A model generated the notes under the pieces. The model worked only from the letters and a program-made list of their open reading frames with translations. It did not search any database and had not been told where the DNA came from. A program made the translations under genes and the position numbers. Shown one piece after another: positions 7,912 to 17,612 of a DNA stretch of 45,772 nt. Each line of letters begins with the position of its first letter. Within the stretch, counting starts at the first letter, position 1. This DNA is from an uncultured Winogradskyella sp. (lineage in GTDB: Bacteria > Bacteroidota > Bacteroidia > Flavobacteriales > Flavobacteriaceae): the NCBI RefSeq assembly GCF_937958655.1, contig NZ_CALGNH010000030.1, positions 1-45,772 on the forward strand. Reading direction: 5' to 3'.

Positions 7912-9351
7912 CTACTGCCCTTGGCCTAATGAGTAGCCTCTTATTCCATCAAAAGTATATAAGTTCTCTGTTTTAATGGCATCTATATCATGATCCATAG
8001 CAGCTTGTAATATTTCTACAATTTTTCCCTTAGACAATTCTTTCCCTTCTTCTTTTACAGAGTATCTACAACGCCAGTGGTCTGTACAAAATGTTTCATT
8101 AAATCCATTAGGCCAAACCTTAATACCTCTGTTAGTAATCATTGATAGTTCCAATTCATCATTATTCAACTTTTGTAGTTTTTCAGCTAATTCATTGGCA
8201 TCATCTCCATTCCAGTCCACAAACAGATCGACTCCAACTACTTTTTTATCTTTAGACGGTCTTCTTTGATACTTTGGTAAAATTAACGGTGTATTATCTT
8301 CAAAGCTTACCTCTGGCAATTGTTTTGGTCTGTTTCCTAAATTGGCGATTACAGCTTGGGCAAATTCTTTAGTTCCAACACGTTTGGTACTCATAATAGG
8401 ATCATAAATGTCATTGGTATGAACTCCATCTTCTATAGTTCTTAACCATGCATTTTGGATTTTCTCAGCAACATCGCTTTGTCCTATGTGATTCAACATC
8501 ATTACAGCACCATTTATTAATCCTGAAGGATTAGCAGTGTTTTTTCCAGCAATATCAGGCGCAGAGCCATGAATTGCTTCAAACATAGCACATTCTTGTC
8601 CAATATTTGCGGAACCCGCCAAACCAACAGAGCCTGTAATTTGGGCTGCAATATCAGACACCACATCACCATATAAATTCGGCATTACAATAACATCAAA
8701 ATCCTCAGGTGAATCGGCTAATAAAGCAGAACCTATATCCACAATCCAATGCTCGTTAATGATGTCTGGGTATCTAGAAGCAACTTCATCAAAGACTTGG
8801 TGAAACAGACCGTCCGTTTGCTTCATAATATTGTCTTTGGTAAAACAGGTTACTTTTTTTCTTCCATATTTCTTGGCATACTCAAACGCATAGGTCACTA
8901 TTTTTTCGCATCCAGGACGGCTTATTAATTTTAAACACTGTACAACCTCATCTGTTTGTTGGTGCTCTATACCAGCATACAAGTCTTCTTCATTTTCTCT
9001 TATGATAACAACATCCATATCTGGATGTTTCGTTGTCACAAAAGGATGTAAACTACGACACGGCCTTACGTTAGAGTATAGTCCAAGCGTTTTACGCATC
9101 GTTACATTCAAGCTTTTATAACCTCCTCCTTGTGGAGTTGTAATTGGTGCCTTAAGAAGTACTTTATTTTTCCTAATAGATTGCCAAGCTTCATCTGAAA
9201 TCCCTGTAGAATTACCTGTGAGATAGACTTTTTCACCAACCTCAATTTCTTCAAAAACTAAATCAGCTCCTGCAGCTGATAGAATATTAAGAGTCGCATT
9301 CATAATTTCTGGACCAATTCCATCACCTTTTGCTAACGATACTTTTATCAT
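7912..9351 (-). CDS. icd: Isocitrate dehydrogenase, Thermus/Rickettsia type
   Basis: It oxidatively decarboxylates isocitrate to 2-oxoglutarate in the TCA cycle, in the cytoplasm. At 479 residues it is longer than E. coli Icd because it carries the extra C-terminal domain (about 345-479) typical of the Thermus/Rickettsia form. The substrate-binding stretch NVTMRKTLGLYSNVRP lies near 83-98, the metal-binding NLYGDVVSDIAAQ near 225 and the coenzyme loop HGSAPDIAGKNTANPSG near 262. Cofactor choice, NAD or NADP, cannot be read safely by eye. It is monocistronic: about 229 bases separate it from gntP upstream, where the minus strand reads CATCTTTG at 9384-9377, one mismatch from a -7 box. Confidence 0.95.
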   Translation of the reverse strand: MIKVSLAKGDGIGPEIMNATLNILSAAGADLVFEEIEVGEKVYLTGNSTGISDEAWQSIRKNKVLLKAPITTPQGGGYKSLNVTMRKTLGLYSNVRPCRSLHPFVTTKHPDMDVVIIRENEEDLYAGIEHQQTDEVVQCLKLISRPGCEKIVTYAFEYAKKYGRKKVTCFTKDNIMKQTDGLFHQVFDEVASRYPDIINEHWIVDIGSALLADSPEDFDVIVMPNLYGDVVSDIAAQITGSVGLAGSANIGQECAMFEAIHGSAPDIAGKNTANPSGLINGAVMMLNHIGQSDVAEKIQNAWLRTIEDGVHTNDIYDPIMSTKRVGTKEFAQAVIANLGNRPKQLPEVSFEDNTPLILPKYQRRPSKDKKVVGVDLFVDWNGDDANELAEKLQKLNNDELELSMITNRGIKVWPNGFNETFCTDHWRCRYSVKEEGKELSKGKIVEILQAAMDHDIDAIKTENLYTFDGIRGYSLGQGQ

Positions 9352-9580
9352 AATTACACTGTATTAAATTACAATACAAAGATGATATTAGTTTTACATA
9401 TATTTTTATATATGTTTTTAATATTATATATAAACATATCTTATTGAAAAGCTTTTCGTAGCCTGTAAATGTTAGAGATCTTTAACTTTTTTAATGCAGT
9501 TAACATTAAAAATTTTATGAAATTTTAACTAAAACATAAAGCCTTTAGAATGAATGAAAAGGACAACAGTATCTAAATAG

Positions 9581-10924
9581 CTATATAAATAAGGAGATTA
9601 ATAGCACCGAAATAAAACCAGTTAAGGCTAAAAGGCTGGTCATAATAGTCCAACTCTTAAACGTTTGTTTTTCATTTAACCTTAAGTATTTTCCAACCAG
9701 CCAAAAACCACTATCATTAACATGAGACATAATACTGGCACCAGCTGCAATAGCAATTACCAATAAGGCTTTTTCGGGCTCTGAAGCATTGAGAGAAATT
9801 AATGGTGCTGTTAATCCTGCTGCGGTAATCATAGCCACGGTAGCCGATCCTTGAAGAATTCTAATTATAACAGCCGCCATAAAACCGAAAAAAATAATGC
9901 CAATACCTTTATCCGCAAAATAATTAGCTAACATCTCACCTGTACCAGTATTGACTAGTATCTGCTTAAAAACACCACCAGCGCCAGTTATTAAAATAAT
10001 AGCTCCTGCTGGCGCTAGAGACTTTGTGCTAATATTAAGTAATTCGGTTTTTGTAAATCCTCTTCTTAAGCCTAAACTGTACCATGCAATAAGATTAGCA
10101 ACAATCAGTGCCGTAAAAGGATGGCCAATCATACTTATCCACTCCTTTATTTCGTTAGGTATTGCGCCTTCAGTGACTAATGGACTATTAATAACCGTGT
10201 TACAAACAATCAAAACAATTGGTACTGAAATAATACTAATAATAGCAGCTACTGGTGGATAATTAATGTTTTTTGTATCCTTTTCAATGACCTCTGGCGC
10301 TTCAACAAAAATACGTTTAGCTATAAATTTTCCGAATACTGGCCCACAAACAATAGCTGTCGGGATCCCAACTATAATACCAAATAGTATTACCCAACCC
10401 AAGTCTGCTGATAAAATATCTGCTACTGCAATTGGCCCAGGAGTAGGAGGAATAAAAGTGTGGGTTATGGCGAGACCTGCTAATAGCGGAATACCATATA
10501 AAAGCAGAGATTTGCCTGTTTTACGCTGAAGCGCATAAATCATTGGAACCAATATAATGAATCCCACATCAAAAAAAACCGGGATAGCAACAATAAAGCC
10601 CGTAAGCATCAATGCCCAAGAGGATCGCTTCTCTCCAAACTTACTAAGCATAAAAACCGCAAGAGATTCCGCACCACCAGAATGCTCTAAAATAGCTCCA
10701 AATATAGCACCCAAACCAACAACTACAGCTACAAAGCCTAAGGTACTACCCATACCTTCTTGTACGGTTTTAATAATTTCCATTGGATTTAATCCCGACA
10801 AAATTCCGACCAAAACACTCGCAATCAACAAGGCTACAAAGGCCTGAATTTTAAAGCGAAGGATGAGTATTATTAATACTACAACTCCTGATAAAACAGC
10901 TCCTACAAGTGAAAAATCAATCAT
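9581..10924 (-). CDS. gntP: Gluconate permease, GntP family
   Basis: It imports gluconate (or a related sugar acid) across the inner membrane by proton symport. The 447-residue protein is hydrophobic throughout, with about 12-14 membrane segments and GntP-family stretches such as FIPPTPGPIAVADIL near 157-171 and a C-terminal MSHVNDSGFWLVGKY near 400-414. I chose ATG 10924, giving a TAATG overlap with the gnd stop, rather than the upstream in-frame codon at 10936. It is the last gene of valS-gntK-gnd-gntP, and the neighbouring kinase and dehydrogenase support gluconate as substrate. No clear terminator follows. Confidence 0.93.
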   Translation of the reverse strand: MIDFSLVGAVLSGVVVLIILILRFKIQAFVALLIASVLVGILSGLNPMEIIKTVQEGMGSTLGFVAVVVGLGAIFGAILEHSGGAESLAVFMLSKFGEKRSSWALMLTGFIVAIPVFFDVGFIILVPMIYALQRKTGKSLLLYGIPLLAGLAITHTFIPPTPGPIAVADILSADLGWVILFGIIVGIPTAIVCGPVFGKFIAKRIFVEAPEVIEKDTKNINYPPVAAIISIISVPIVLIVCNTVINSPLVTEGAIPNEIKEWISMIGHPFTALIVANLIAWYSLGLRRGFTKTELLNISTKSLAPAGAIILITGAGGVFKQILVNTGTGEMLANYFADKGIGIIFFGFMAAVIIRILQGSATVAMITAAGLTAPLISLNASEPEKALLVIAIAAGASIMSHVNDSGFWLVGKYLRLNEKQTFKSWTIMTSLLALTGFISVLLISLFI

Positions 10925-12321
10925 TATTCTATCCAATTAGTATGAAAATATTGGTCTTCTGAGCTTCCGATTTTTTGATACGTATGCGCACCAAAATAAT
11001 CGCGTTGTGCCTGTATTAAGTTGGCTGGTAAATTTGCCGTTGAGAGCGACAACCAATAATCATAAGCATTATAAAATGTATTTACACTTACATTAGAGTC
11101 TAAAGCATTCTTTAATAACACTTTAATTTGGCCTTCGCTTTCTTGAAGTAAATTTATAAATACCTCATGATCTAAATACGTTTTATCCGCTTTTAAATAG
11201 TGCGTTGAGGCTTCCATAAAATGAGATCTTATGATGCAGCCATTTGTCCAAATTCTAGCAATTTCAGAACAATCTATATCCCAATCATTTTCTTGCGCTC
11301 CTTTTTTTATGAGATCAAAACCTTGATAGTGATTAATAATTCTTGCAAATCGATAAGCGTTTTCTAAATCCTTAATAGAACTAGTGTTATGTTGCTTCTC
11401 TCTTACCACATATTTTGAGAGCTCTACACGCTTGGCCTTATAAGATGAGATATAACGTGCAAATACTGAAGATGCCATCATACTATTAACCGATCCAAAA
11501 TCTAAAGCTGCTTTAGAGGACCATGAGCCTGTACCTTTATTACCTGCTTTGTCTAATATTTTATCTAAAAGGTAGTCTTCCCCTTCTTTTTTAGTTAAAA
11601 TATCTGTAGTAATTTCTAACAAATAACTTCCAAGATCAGTAGCATTCCATGCCTTAAATATCTCGGCTATTTTATCGTTAGAATAATGATTGCGCAAAAG
11701 CGCATATAATTCTGCAAGCAACTGCATTTCGGCATATTCTATACCATTATGAACCATCTTAACAAAGTGCCCAGATCCATCTTTACTAACATAAGCACAG
11801 CAAGGTTTATCGTGCTTATCTTTACCTGCAATGGACTCAAAAATTTCAGAAATTTGTTGATAAGCTTCTGCATTACCGCCTACCATTAAAGACGGTCCTT
11901 TCAATGCTCCCTCTTCTCCGCCAGAAACACCACATCCTAAAAAATGAATCTTATGTTCTAGCAAATTTTGACAACGGCGTTTTGTATCACTGTAATGTGA
12001 ATTACCACCATCTATAATAATATCACCTTCAGAAAGTGAGGGTAATACTATATTTATAACTTGATCTAAAGCTTTACCAGCTTTAATCATTATCAATAAT
12101 TTACGAGGTCTTTGTAATGAGTCTATAAATGCCTCCAAATCCGTAAATCCTTGGATATGCATTTTATCCGTTTTACGCTCTAAAAGCTGAGACACCATGT
12201 GCTCTTCACCTGGTGTTAACCTATTATATACAGACAATGAAAATCCTTTATCTGCAATATTTAAGCTTAGACTTGCGCCCATAACACCTAGTCCAATAAC
12301 ACCAAAGGCAGACTGCTCCAT
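10924..12321 (-). CDS. gnd: 6-phosphogluconate dehydrogenase, decarboxylating
   Basis: It converts 6-phosphogluconate to ribulose 5-phosphate and CO2 with NAD(P)+. The 465 residues include the Rossmann start GLGVMGASLSLN at 10-21, the signature GCGVSGGEEGALKGPSLMVG at 129-148 and the catalytic Lys and Glu in GHFVKMVHNGIEY at 184-196. The C-terminal substrate residues Arg and His in QRDYFGAHTY are kept. Odd: the usual KGTGKWT loop is KGTGSWS here (Ser266 and Ser268), so the Lys and Thr that contact the substrate phosphate in characterised enzymes are changed. It lies 2 bases from gntK and overlaps gntP by one base. Confidence 0.93.
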   Translation of the reverse strand: MEQSAFGVIGLGVMGASLSLNIADKGFSLSVYNRLTPGEEHMVSQLLERKTDKMHIQGFTDLEAFIDSLQRPRKLLIMIKAGKALDQVINIVLPSLSEGDIIIDGGNSHYSDTKRRCQNLLEHKIHFLGCGVSGGEEGALKGPSLMVGGNAEAYQQISEIFESIAGKDKHDKPCCAYVSKDGSGHFVKMVHNGIEYAEMQLLAELYALLRNHYSNDKIAEIFKAWNATDLGSYLLEITTDILTKKEGEDYLLDKILDKAGNKGTGSWSSKAALDFGSVNSMMASSVFARYISSYKAKRVELSKYVVREKQHNTSSIKDLENAYRFARIINHYQGFDLIKKGAQENDWDIDCSEIARIWTNGCIIRSHFMEASTHYLKADKTYLDHEVFINLLQESEGQIKVLLKNALDSNVSVNTFYNAYDYWLSLSTANLPANLIQAQRDYFGAHTYQKIGSSEDQYFHTNWIE

Positions 12322-12323
12322 AG

Positions 12324-12818
12324 TTATAATTTTTCTAAAACTGAATTAATAATTACTTGAGGTGGTAAACTAATATCAACTTGTAATCCATAATTTGGTA
12401 CTTCTAAAGCTTCAAATTGAGATTTTAAAAGTTGAGAAGACATAAAATGGTCTTGTCTTAATTCCATCCTTGACTTAATGAGCTCATAATCACCTTTTAA
12501 ATAGACCCAAGTAACTGCTTCTTTACATTTTGAAGTAAGTAAAGTACGATATTTTTCTTTGAGTGCAGAGCAGGCTAATACAGCACCGTTTTTTCGCGAC
12601 CATTCTAAAATATTATGAGCTAATCCCTCTAGCCATGGCTGACGGTCCTTATCGTTAAGTGATTGACCACTAGACATCTTTTTGATGTTAGCTTCTGGGT
12701 GAAAGTCATCTGCATCATAATATGGTATATTTAAGCTTAAAGATAATCCTTCTGCAATCGTAGATTTGCCAGAACCGCTTACGCCTAAAACAATAATAAC
12801 CCTAGATTTCTTATGCAT
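12324..12818 (-). CDS. gntK: Gluconokinase
   Basis: It phosphorylates gluconate with ATP to 6-phosphogluconate, the substrate of the next gene's product. The 164-residue length is normal for the GntK/IdnK family. The P-loop GVSGSGKST is at residues 12-20, [17 protein letters not shown] near 35-51 is the gluconate-binding stretch of the family, and [10 protein letters not shown] near 80-89 is also characteristic. Its ATG lies inside the end of valS (8-base overlap), so translation is probably coupled to valS. It is separated from gnd by 2 bases. Confidence 0.95.
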   Translation of the reverse strand: MHKKSRVIIVLGVSGSGKSTIAEGLSLSLNIPYYDADDFHPEANIKKMSSGQSLNDKDRQPWLEGLAHNILEWSRKNGAVLACSALKEKYRTLLTSKCKEAVTWVYLKGDYELIKSRMELRQDHFMSSQLLKSQFEALEVPNYGLQVDISLPPQVIINSVLEKL

Positions 12819-15465
12819 TTAAACTTACTAAACTAGCTTTAATTGTTTCTATTTTAGCTAAGGCATCTGCCTCTTTTTTCTTTTCTGAAGCCACAACTTG
12901 TTCTGGAGCGTTATTTACAAAACGTTCGTTGGACAGTTTTTTCTGAACAGATTTAAGAAAACCTTCTGTGTAGTTGAGTTCTTCTGTTAGCTTCGTAATT
13001 TCGGCCTCAACATCTATACTACCTTCCATAGGAATAAAGTATTCATTAGATTTTACGCGGTAGGTTAAGGCTCCTTCCACAGCTTCTGATACGTAATTAA
13101 AACTACTAAGGTTTCCCATTTTTACAATTACCTCATCAAAGGTTGGTTTTGTAGTTTCATTATTTACAATAGAAAATCCAATAGCATCCTTATTGGCTAT
13201 GTTTTTTTGCTTTCTAATATTTCTTAGACCAGAGATGACCTCAGCCGCAAAATCAAACTCAGCAATAAGATCTTTATTAATCGTTTTAGGTTTTGGCCAT
13301 TTTGAGATAATAAGTGCCTGCTCGGTAGTTCTTTGGCTTATTAATTGCCAAATCTCTTCAGTTAAAAATGGCATAAAAGGATGCAGTATCCTTAAATTAT
13401 CCTCTAACAATTCAATTGCAGTATTTAAGGTTTTAGCGTCTATAGGTTGTTGGTAAGCAGGTTTTATCATTTCTAAAAACCATCCACAAAAATCATCATA
13501 CACTAACTTATACATAGCCATTAGGGCATCACTTAATCTGTACTTACTAAAGTGATCTTCTATGTCAACCAGTACCTCTTGAAATTTAGATTGACACCAC
13601 TCTACAGCGATTTTACTTGAGCTTGGTTGTTCTATATTTTCATCTATTTCCCACCCTTTTATCAACCTAAAGGCATTCCATATTTTATTAGAAAATTGTT
13701 TTCCTTGTTGACAGAGTGCTTCATCAAACAACAAGTCGTTGCCTGCCGCAGAGCTTAATAAAAGTCCTACTCTTACGCCATCAGCACCATATTCTTCTAT
13801 CAACTTAAGAGCATCAGGAGAGTTCCCTAAAGACTTAGACATTTTGCGACGTTGCTTATCTCTAACTAAACCTGTTAGATAAACGTTTTCAAAAGGTTTT
13901 TCATCCTTATACTCATAACCTGCAATAATCATTCTGGCCACCCAAAAGAATAATATATCTGGACCTGTTACGAGGTCATTGGTTGGGTAGTAGTATTTAA
14001 TTTCTTCGTTTTCAGGGTTTCGAATACCATCAAACACAGACATTGGCCAGAGCCAAGAACTAAACCATGTATCTAGTGCATCTGCGTCTTGCCTTAAGTC
14101 TTCTATTTTAAAAGATGTATCAACATCGCTCGATGTAAGAGCTAATTTCTTTTTGGCTAATTCATAAGCGGCTTCTCTAGTCTCAGCAACAACAAAATCT
14201 TCTTTACCATCACCATAATAATAGGCAGGTATTTGCTGTCCCCAAAGTAATTGTCTTGAGATGTTCCAATCTCGGATATTTTCCATCCAATGGCGATAGG
14301 TGTTTTCAAACTTTTTAGGAAAAAGTTTAACATCACCATCTTTTAGCACCGCTGTAATCGCTGGTTTTACCAAATCTTCCATCTTTAAAAACCACTGATC
14401 ACTTAGACGTGGTTCTATAATGGCTTTTGTACGCTCAGAGATACCAACACGATTATTGTAATCTTCAATTTTTTGTATTTGACCAAGTGTTTCAAGCTCC
14501 TTTACAATGGCTTTTCTAACTACAAAGCGATCCTTACCTTCATATTGTAAGCCATAACTGTTTAGCGTAGCATCTTCATTAAAAATATCGATGACTTCTA
14601 ACTGATGTTTATCTCCCAAGATTTTATCATTTTCATCGTGTGCAGGTGTTACCTTTAAGCAACCTGTCCCAAATTCAACATCAACATAATCATCTTCTAT
14701 AATAGGGATAACACGATTACATATTGGCACAATCGCTTTTTTACCCTTTAAGTTAGTGTGTCTAGGGTCTTGTGGATTAATACAAATAGCGGTATCACCT
14801 AAGATGGTTTCTGGTCGTGTTGTTGCTATTGTTAAGGTCTCATCTGAGCCTTCTATTTTGTAATTTACATAGTAGAGTTTTCCTTGTTTTTCTATATATT
14901 CAACCTCTTCATCGGACAGTGTAGTTTTTGCTTCAGGATCCCAATTAACCATACGATAGCCTCTATAAATAAGGCCTTTGTTAAATAAATCTACAAATAC
15001 TTTTATTACGGCTTGAGACATATCATCGTCCATCGTAAATTTTGTTCTTTCCCAATCACAAGAACAGCCTAGTTTTTTTAATTGCTCTAGGATAACAACA
15101 CCATACTCCTCGGTCCAATCCCAAGCATGTTTTAAAAACTCAGCTCTAGACAAGTCATTTTTATCTATGCCTTGTTCCTTTAATTTAGCAACCACTTTTG
15201 CTTCGGTTGCTATAGAAGCGTGGTCAGTACCTGGTACCCAACAGGCATTTTTACCTAACAGTCTTGCTCTCCGTATTAAAACATCTTGAATGGTATTATT
15301 AAGCATGTGTCCCATATGTAGTACTCCTGTAACGTTCGGCGGAGGAATTACAATGGTATAAGGCTCTCTATGATCTGGCTTGGATTGAAAATACTTGTTT
15401 TTCATCCAGTAGTCATACCACTTTGCCTCTACTGCTAATGCATTATATTTTGATGGGATTTCCAT
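12811..15465 (-). CDS. valS: Valyl-tRNA synthetase
   Basis: It charges tRNA-Val with valine in the cytoplasm. The class I motifs are present: HMGH in [15 protein letters not shown] near residues 43-57, and KMSKS in [13 protein letters not shown] near 548. An editing (CP1) domain lies between them, and a Lys/Glu-rich coiled-coil C-terminal arm forms the last 70 residues. I chose ATG 15465 ([13 protein letters not shown]), giving 884 residues, because a -7 box at 15503-15496 overlaps the upstream in-frame codon 15498. It is the first gene of the operon with gntK, gnd and gntP, an unusual partnership for a synthetase. Confidence 0.96.
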   Translation of the reverse strand: MEIPSKYNALAVEAKWYDYWMKNKYFQSKPDHREPYTIVIPPPNVTGVLHMGHMLNNTIQDVLIRRARLLGKNACWVPGTDHASIATEAKVVAKLKEQGIDKNDLSRAEFLKHAWDWTEEYGVVILEQLKKLGCSCDWERTKFTMDDDMSQAVIKVFVDLFNKGLIYRGYRMVNWDPEAKTTLSDEEVEYIEKQGKLYYVNYKIEGSDETLTIATTRPETILGDTAICINPQDPRHTNLKGKKAIVPICNRVIPIIEDDYVDVEFGTGCLKVTPAHDENDKILGDKHQLEVIDIFNEDATLNSYGLQYEGKDRFVVRKAIVKELETLGQIQKIEDYNNRVGISERTKAIIEPRLSDQWFLKMEDLVKPAITAVLKDGDVKLFPKKFENTYRHWMENIRDWNISRQLLWGQQIPAYYYGDGKEDFVVAETREAAYELAKKKLALTSSDVDTSFKIEDLRQDADALDTWFSSWLWPMSVFDGIRNPENEEIKYYYPTNDLVTGPDILFFWVARMIIAGYEYKDEKPFENVYLTGLVRDKQRRKMSKSLGNSPDALKLIEEYGADGVRVGLLLSSAAGNDLLFDEALCQQGKQFSNKIWNAFRLIKGWEIDENIEQPSSSKIAVEWCQSKFQEVLVDIEDHFSKYRLSDALMAMYKLVYDDFCGWFLEMIKPAYQQPIDAKTLNTAIELLEDNLRILHPFMPFLTEEIWQLISQRTTEQALIISKWPKPKTINKDLIAEFDFAAEVISGLRNIRKQKNIANKDAIGFSIVNNETTKPTFDEVIVKMGNLSSFNYVSEAVEGALTYRVKSNEYFIPMEGSIDVEAEITKLTEELNYTEGFLKSVQKKLSNERFVNNAPEQVVASEKKKEADALAKIETIKASLVSLNA

Positions 15466-15495
15466 GTTTTGGTACTGTTTTTGATAAGTAACTAA

Positions 15496-15503
15496 CAAAA
15501 GTA
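15496..15503 (-). promoter_or_regulatory. -7 box of the valS-gntK-gnd-gntP operon
   Basis: The minus strand reads TACTTTTG, an exact TAnnTTTG match. The predicted transcript start near 15489 gives a leader of about 24 bases to ATG 15465, and it argues against translation starting at 15498. Confidence 0.5.
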
Positions 15504-15594
15504 CTTATATTTCTTTTTTTGAAAAATTATATGGATGATTAATGTTACCGTAAAGTTTAAATACTGTTAAATACATTGTAATACATCTAATTAA

Positions 15595-15626
15595 TTTTGA
15601 CGCGATTAAAAAAGTAAGTAGCTTTG
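15595..15626 (+). promoter_or_regulatory. Complete Bacteroidota promoter of the DUF1573 gene
   Basis: TTTTG at 15595-15599 is followed after 19 bases by TAGCTTTG at 15619-15626. This matches the TTTG-N19-TAnnTTTG arrangement of the housekeeping sigma factor of this phylum and is the best promoter in the window. The ATG is 21 bases downstream. Confidence 0.7.
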
Positions 15627-15647
15627 AATATCAATTTTAAATAAAAA

Positions 15648-16076
15648 ATGATGAAAAATGTAATAGCAATTTTGTTTATAGGTTTAATGAGTCTTGGTAT
15701 TTCTGCTCAAAAAAAAGCAGCTAAGATTGAATTTAAGACTGAAGTTATTGACTACGGCACTATAGAAAAAGGGGCTGATGGTGTAAGAACTTTTGAATTT
15801 ACAAATACAGGTAACGCACCTTTAATAATTTCTAGTGTTAAATCTACCTGTGGATGTACGGTTCCTAAAAAACCAAAAGATCCTATTATGCCAGGTGAAA
15901 CCGGTGAGATTGAAGTAAAGTATGACACTAAAAGAGTGAACCCAATACGCAAAACAATTACGGTTATCTCTAATGCTGAAACTCCTACGGTAGCACTTAA
16001 AATAAAAGGATTAGTTATTGATCCTAATAAAACGAGTGTTTTAGAAAAGAAAAGTAAAAGTATGATGGAACAGTAG
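15648..16076 (+). CDS. Secreted DUF1573 protein
   Basis: A 142-residue exported protein with a signal peptide at about 1-20 (ending GISAQ). A DUF1573 immunoglobulin-like domain follows at about 25-125, recognised by FEFTNTGNAPLIISSVKSTC, then CGCTVP and the PGETGEIEVKYDT strand pair. The ASPM/SPD2/Hydin-like fold suggests a protein-binding beta sandwich in the periplasm or on the surface; the molecular role is not known. The frame starts ATGATG, so 15651 is an equally good start. It has its own promoter and shares a bidirectional terminator with the next, convergent gene. Confidence 0.88.
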   Translation: MMKNVIAILFIGLMSLGISAQKKAAKIEFKTEVIDYGTIEKGADGVRTFEFTNTGNAPLIISSVKSTCGCTVPKKPKDPIMPGETGEIEVKYDTKRVNPIRKTITVISNAETPTVALKIKGLVIDPNKTSVLEKKSKSMMEQ

Positions 16077-16111
16077 TAAACATCTACTTATAAAACAAAA
16101 CATAAGAATTA

Positions 16112-16132
16112 AAGCCCTCAGTTTGAGGGCTT
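16112..16132. terminator. Bidirectional terminator, DUF1573 gene / aspartic protease
   Basis: AAGCCCTCA (16112-16120) and TGAGGGCTT (16124-16132) form a perfect 9-bp stem with a 3-base loop and T-rich tails on both sides. The stop codon of the minus-strand protease gene is the innermost three bases of one arm. Confidence 0.85.
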
Positions 16133-17500
16133 ATTTATTTTAAAAGCATCATCTAACTTAAACTTAAAGAATTTTTCTTTGCCGTCTCTTTCTACTTTCA
16201 TAGTGAGCGTTGTCCCTGTTTTGTCATGGAAAAACTGGTTAATTTCGGGTAATCTATAATTATAAACCAATACCTTATTAATACTAATCACAATATCTCC
16301 AACCCTTAAACCAGATGCATAAGCATTAGACGTTTCTCTAATTTCAACGATTTTATAGGCGGGCTTTAACCGCATTATATAATCTATAGAATAATCGATT
16401 TTTACTGCCCTACTAGACTTATCATTATTACGGACAGAACTATAACCATTTGAGGGCTGATTTTGCCTAGAGATATTTACACGTTCCTTTACAAACATAT
16501 TACCATTATGCTCTAGTATAATTCCACTATTGTTATACGTAAAGCGGTTTTTAAAATAAGAGTTCTTTTTTAAATGAATATCTTGATTTCTGTAATCAAA
16601 AATGATATTAAACCTTTTTAAAATATCCCCTCCTAAGCTTCCTTTTCTGTCTTTGTGCATCTTTGCAAGATCAACAGAAGACGGGTCTGGAAAAGAGACG
16701 TTAACATCGTTCAAATTATAGTTGGCAAGATTAAATTTTTTAACCTTTGATCGTTTACCATAAACTGAACCACTAAGCCCTTTACCAAGGTAGTCCCTAA
16801 AAAACCTTTCAGTATCTGGTATAATTCCATTTTTAATATCTTCAAAAAGCCATAATGCATCACTACTCCCAGTATCTATTAATAATTTAACAGTTTTTAT
16901 ATTTTGCTCACTAAAAAACACATTAGCATTTACATAAGGTTTTCTTCGGTATAAATTTATAGGGATAGTCTGCCATTTTTTGGAGTTTTTTAGTTTAAAC
17001 GTCTCATGCTTATAAATCTTTATATACTCAGAGTTATAATTAATCTCAACAACAAAATTCTTAAACAAATCATACCCAATAATGCCATGAACAAGCACGC
17101 CTAACCTAGGTGTAAAGTTTATAGAATTGTCAAATAAAACATACAAATCTTGATTGGTTGAAATAGCATCACCAATTTTAAATATATTATTTTTAGATTT
17201 TAAGGCTTCTATTTTTCCATCAGCACCTAATCCATGTAAAAAAAAGGTCTCGGTATCTTTTAAATTTAAAGAATCACTCTCAGAAAGATTAAACAAAATG
17301 GGTTTACTTACGCCAGAATCTAAAACAAAAGATAAAGTAACTCCATTGACTTCTACAGGTAAAATTATGAGATTACTTGTAAACTCAAATTTAATTTTTT
17401 TACTTTCCTGAGTATTAAGAAAAAAACCACTTTGAGAATAAAGCAAACTACAAGATAACCCTACAAAACATAAACTTAGATACCTAAAAAACAATTTCAA
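16118..17500 (-). CDS. Exported two-lobed retropepsin-like aspartic protease with PDZ domain
   Basis: Predicted periplasmic aspartic protease of 460 residues. A signal peptide spans about 1-22. The first protease lobe has its catalytic motif LDSG at 60-63 and a second lobe has IDTG at 208-211, so one chain supplies both catalytic aspartates, as in pepsins and unlike single-lobe retropepsins. A PDZ domain follows at about 365-455 (ASGLRVGDIVISINK), as in peptidases that recognise C-termini or partners. The substrate is unknown. It converges with the DUF1573 gene. The first motif has Ser where most family members have Thr, which is tolerated in the family. Confidence 0.8.
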   Translation of the reverse strand: MKLFFRYLSLCFVGLSCSLLYSQSGFFLNTQESKKIKFEFTSNLIILPVEVNGVTLSFVLDSGVSKPILFNLSESDSLNLKDTETFFLHGLGADGKIEALKSKNNIFKIGDAISTNQDLYVLFDNSINFTPRLGVLVHGIIGYDLFKNFVVEINYNSEYIKIYKHETFKLKNSKKWQTIPINLYRRKPYVNANVFFSEQNIKTVKLLIDTGSSDALWLFEDIKNGIIPDTERFFRDYLGKGLSGSVYGKRSKVKKFNLANYNLNDVNVSFPDPSSVDLAKMHKDRKGSLGGDILKRFNIIFDYRNQDIHLKKNSYFKNRFTYNNSGIILEHNGNMFVKERVNISRQNQPSNGYSSVRNNDKSSRAVKIDYSIDYIMRLKPAYKIVEIRETSNAYASGLRVGDIVISINKVLVYNYRLPEINQFFHDKTGTTLTMKVERDGKEKFFKFKLDDAFKINKPSN

Positions 17501-17612
17501 TAGCTGTATTTTTAAATGAATTTACAAATCTTTAGATTGTCAGTATATTTAAGGTTCTTTTTTTACAAATAATTTAAGAAATTTAAGACCTTTGCTCTCT
17601 AAATTAATTATA

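Noticed and set aside
9410..9457. Inverted repeat ATATGTTT/AAACATAT and palindrome GAAAAGCTTTTC between icd and gntP
   Set aside because: The sequence here is very AT-rich, so such arms arise easily. There is no T tract next to a GC-rich stem and no link to a start site, so I call neither terminator nor operator.
10557..10847. Plus-strand frame opposite gntP
   Set aside because: It is antisense to a membrane transporter gene. The Thr/Pro-rich translation is what antisense membrane segments give; no independent support.
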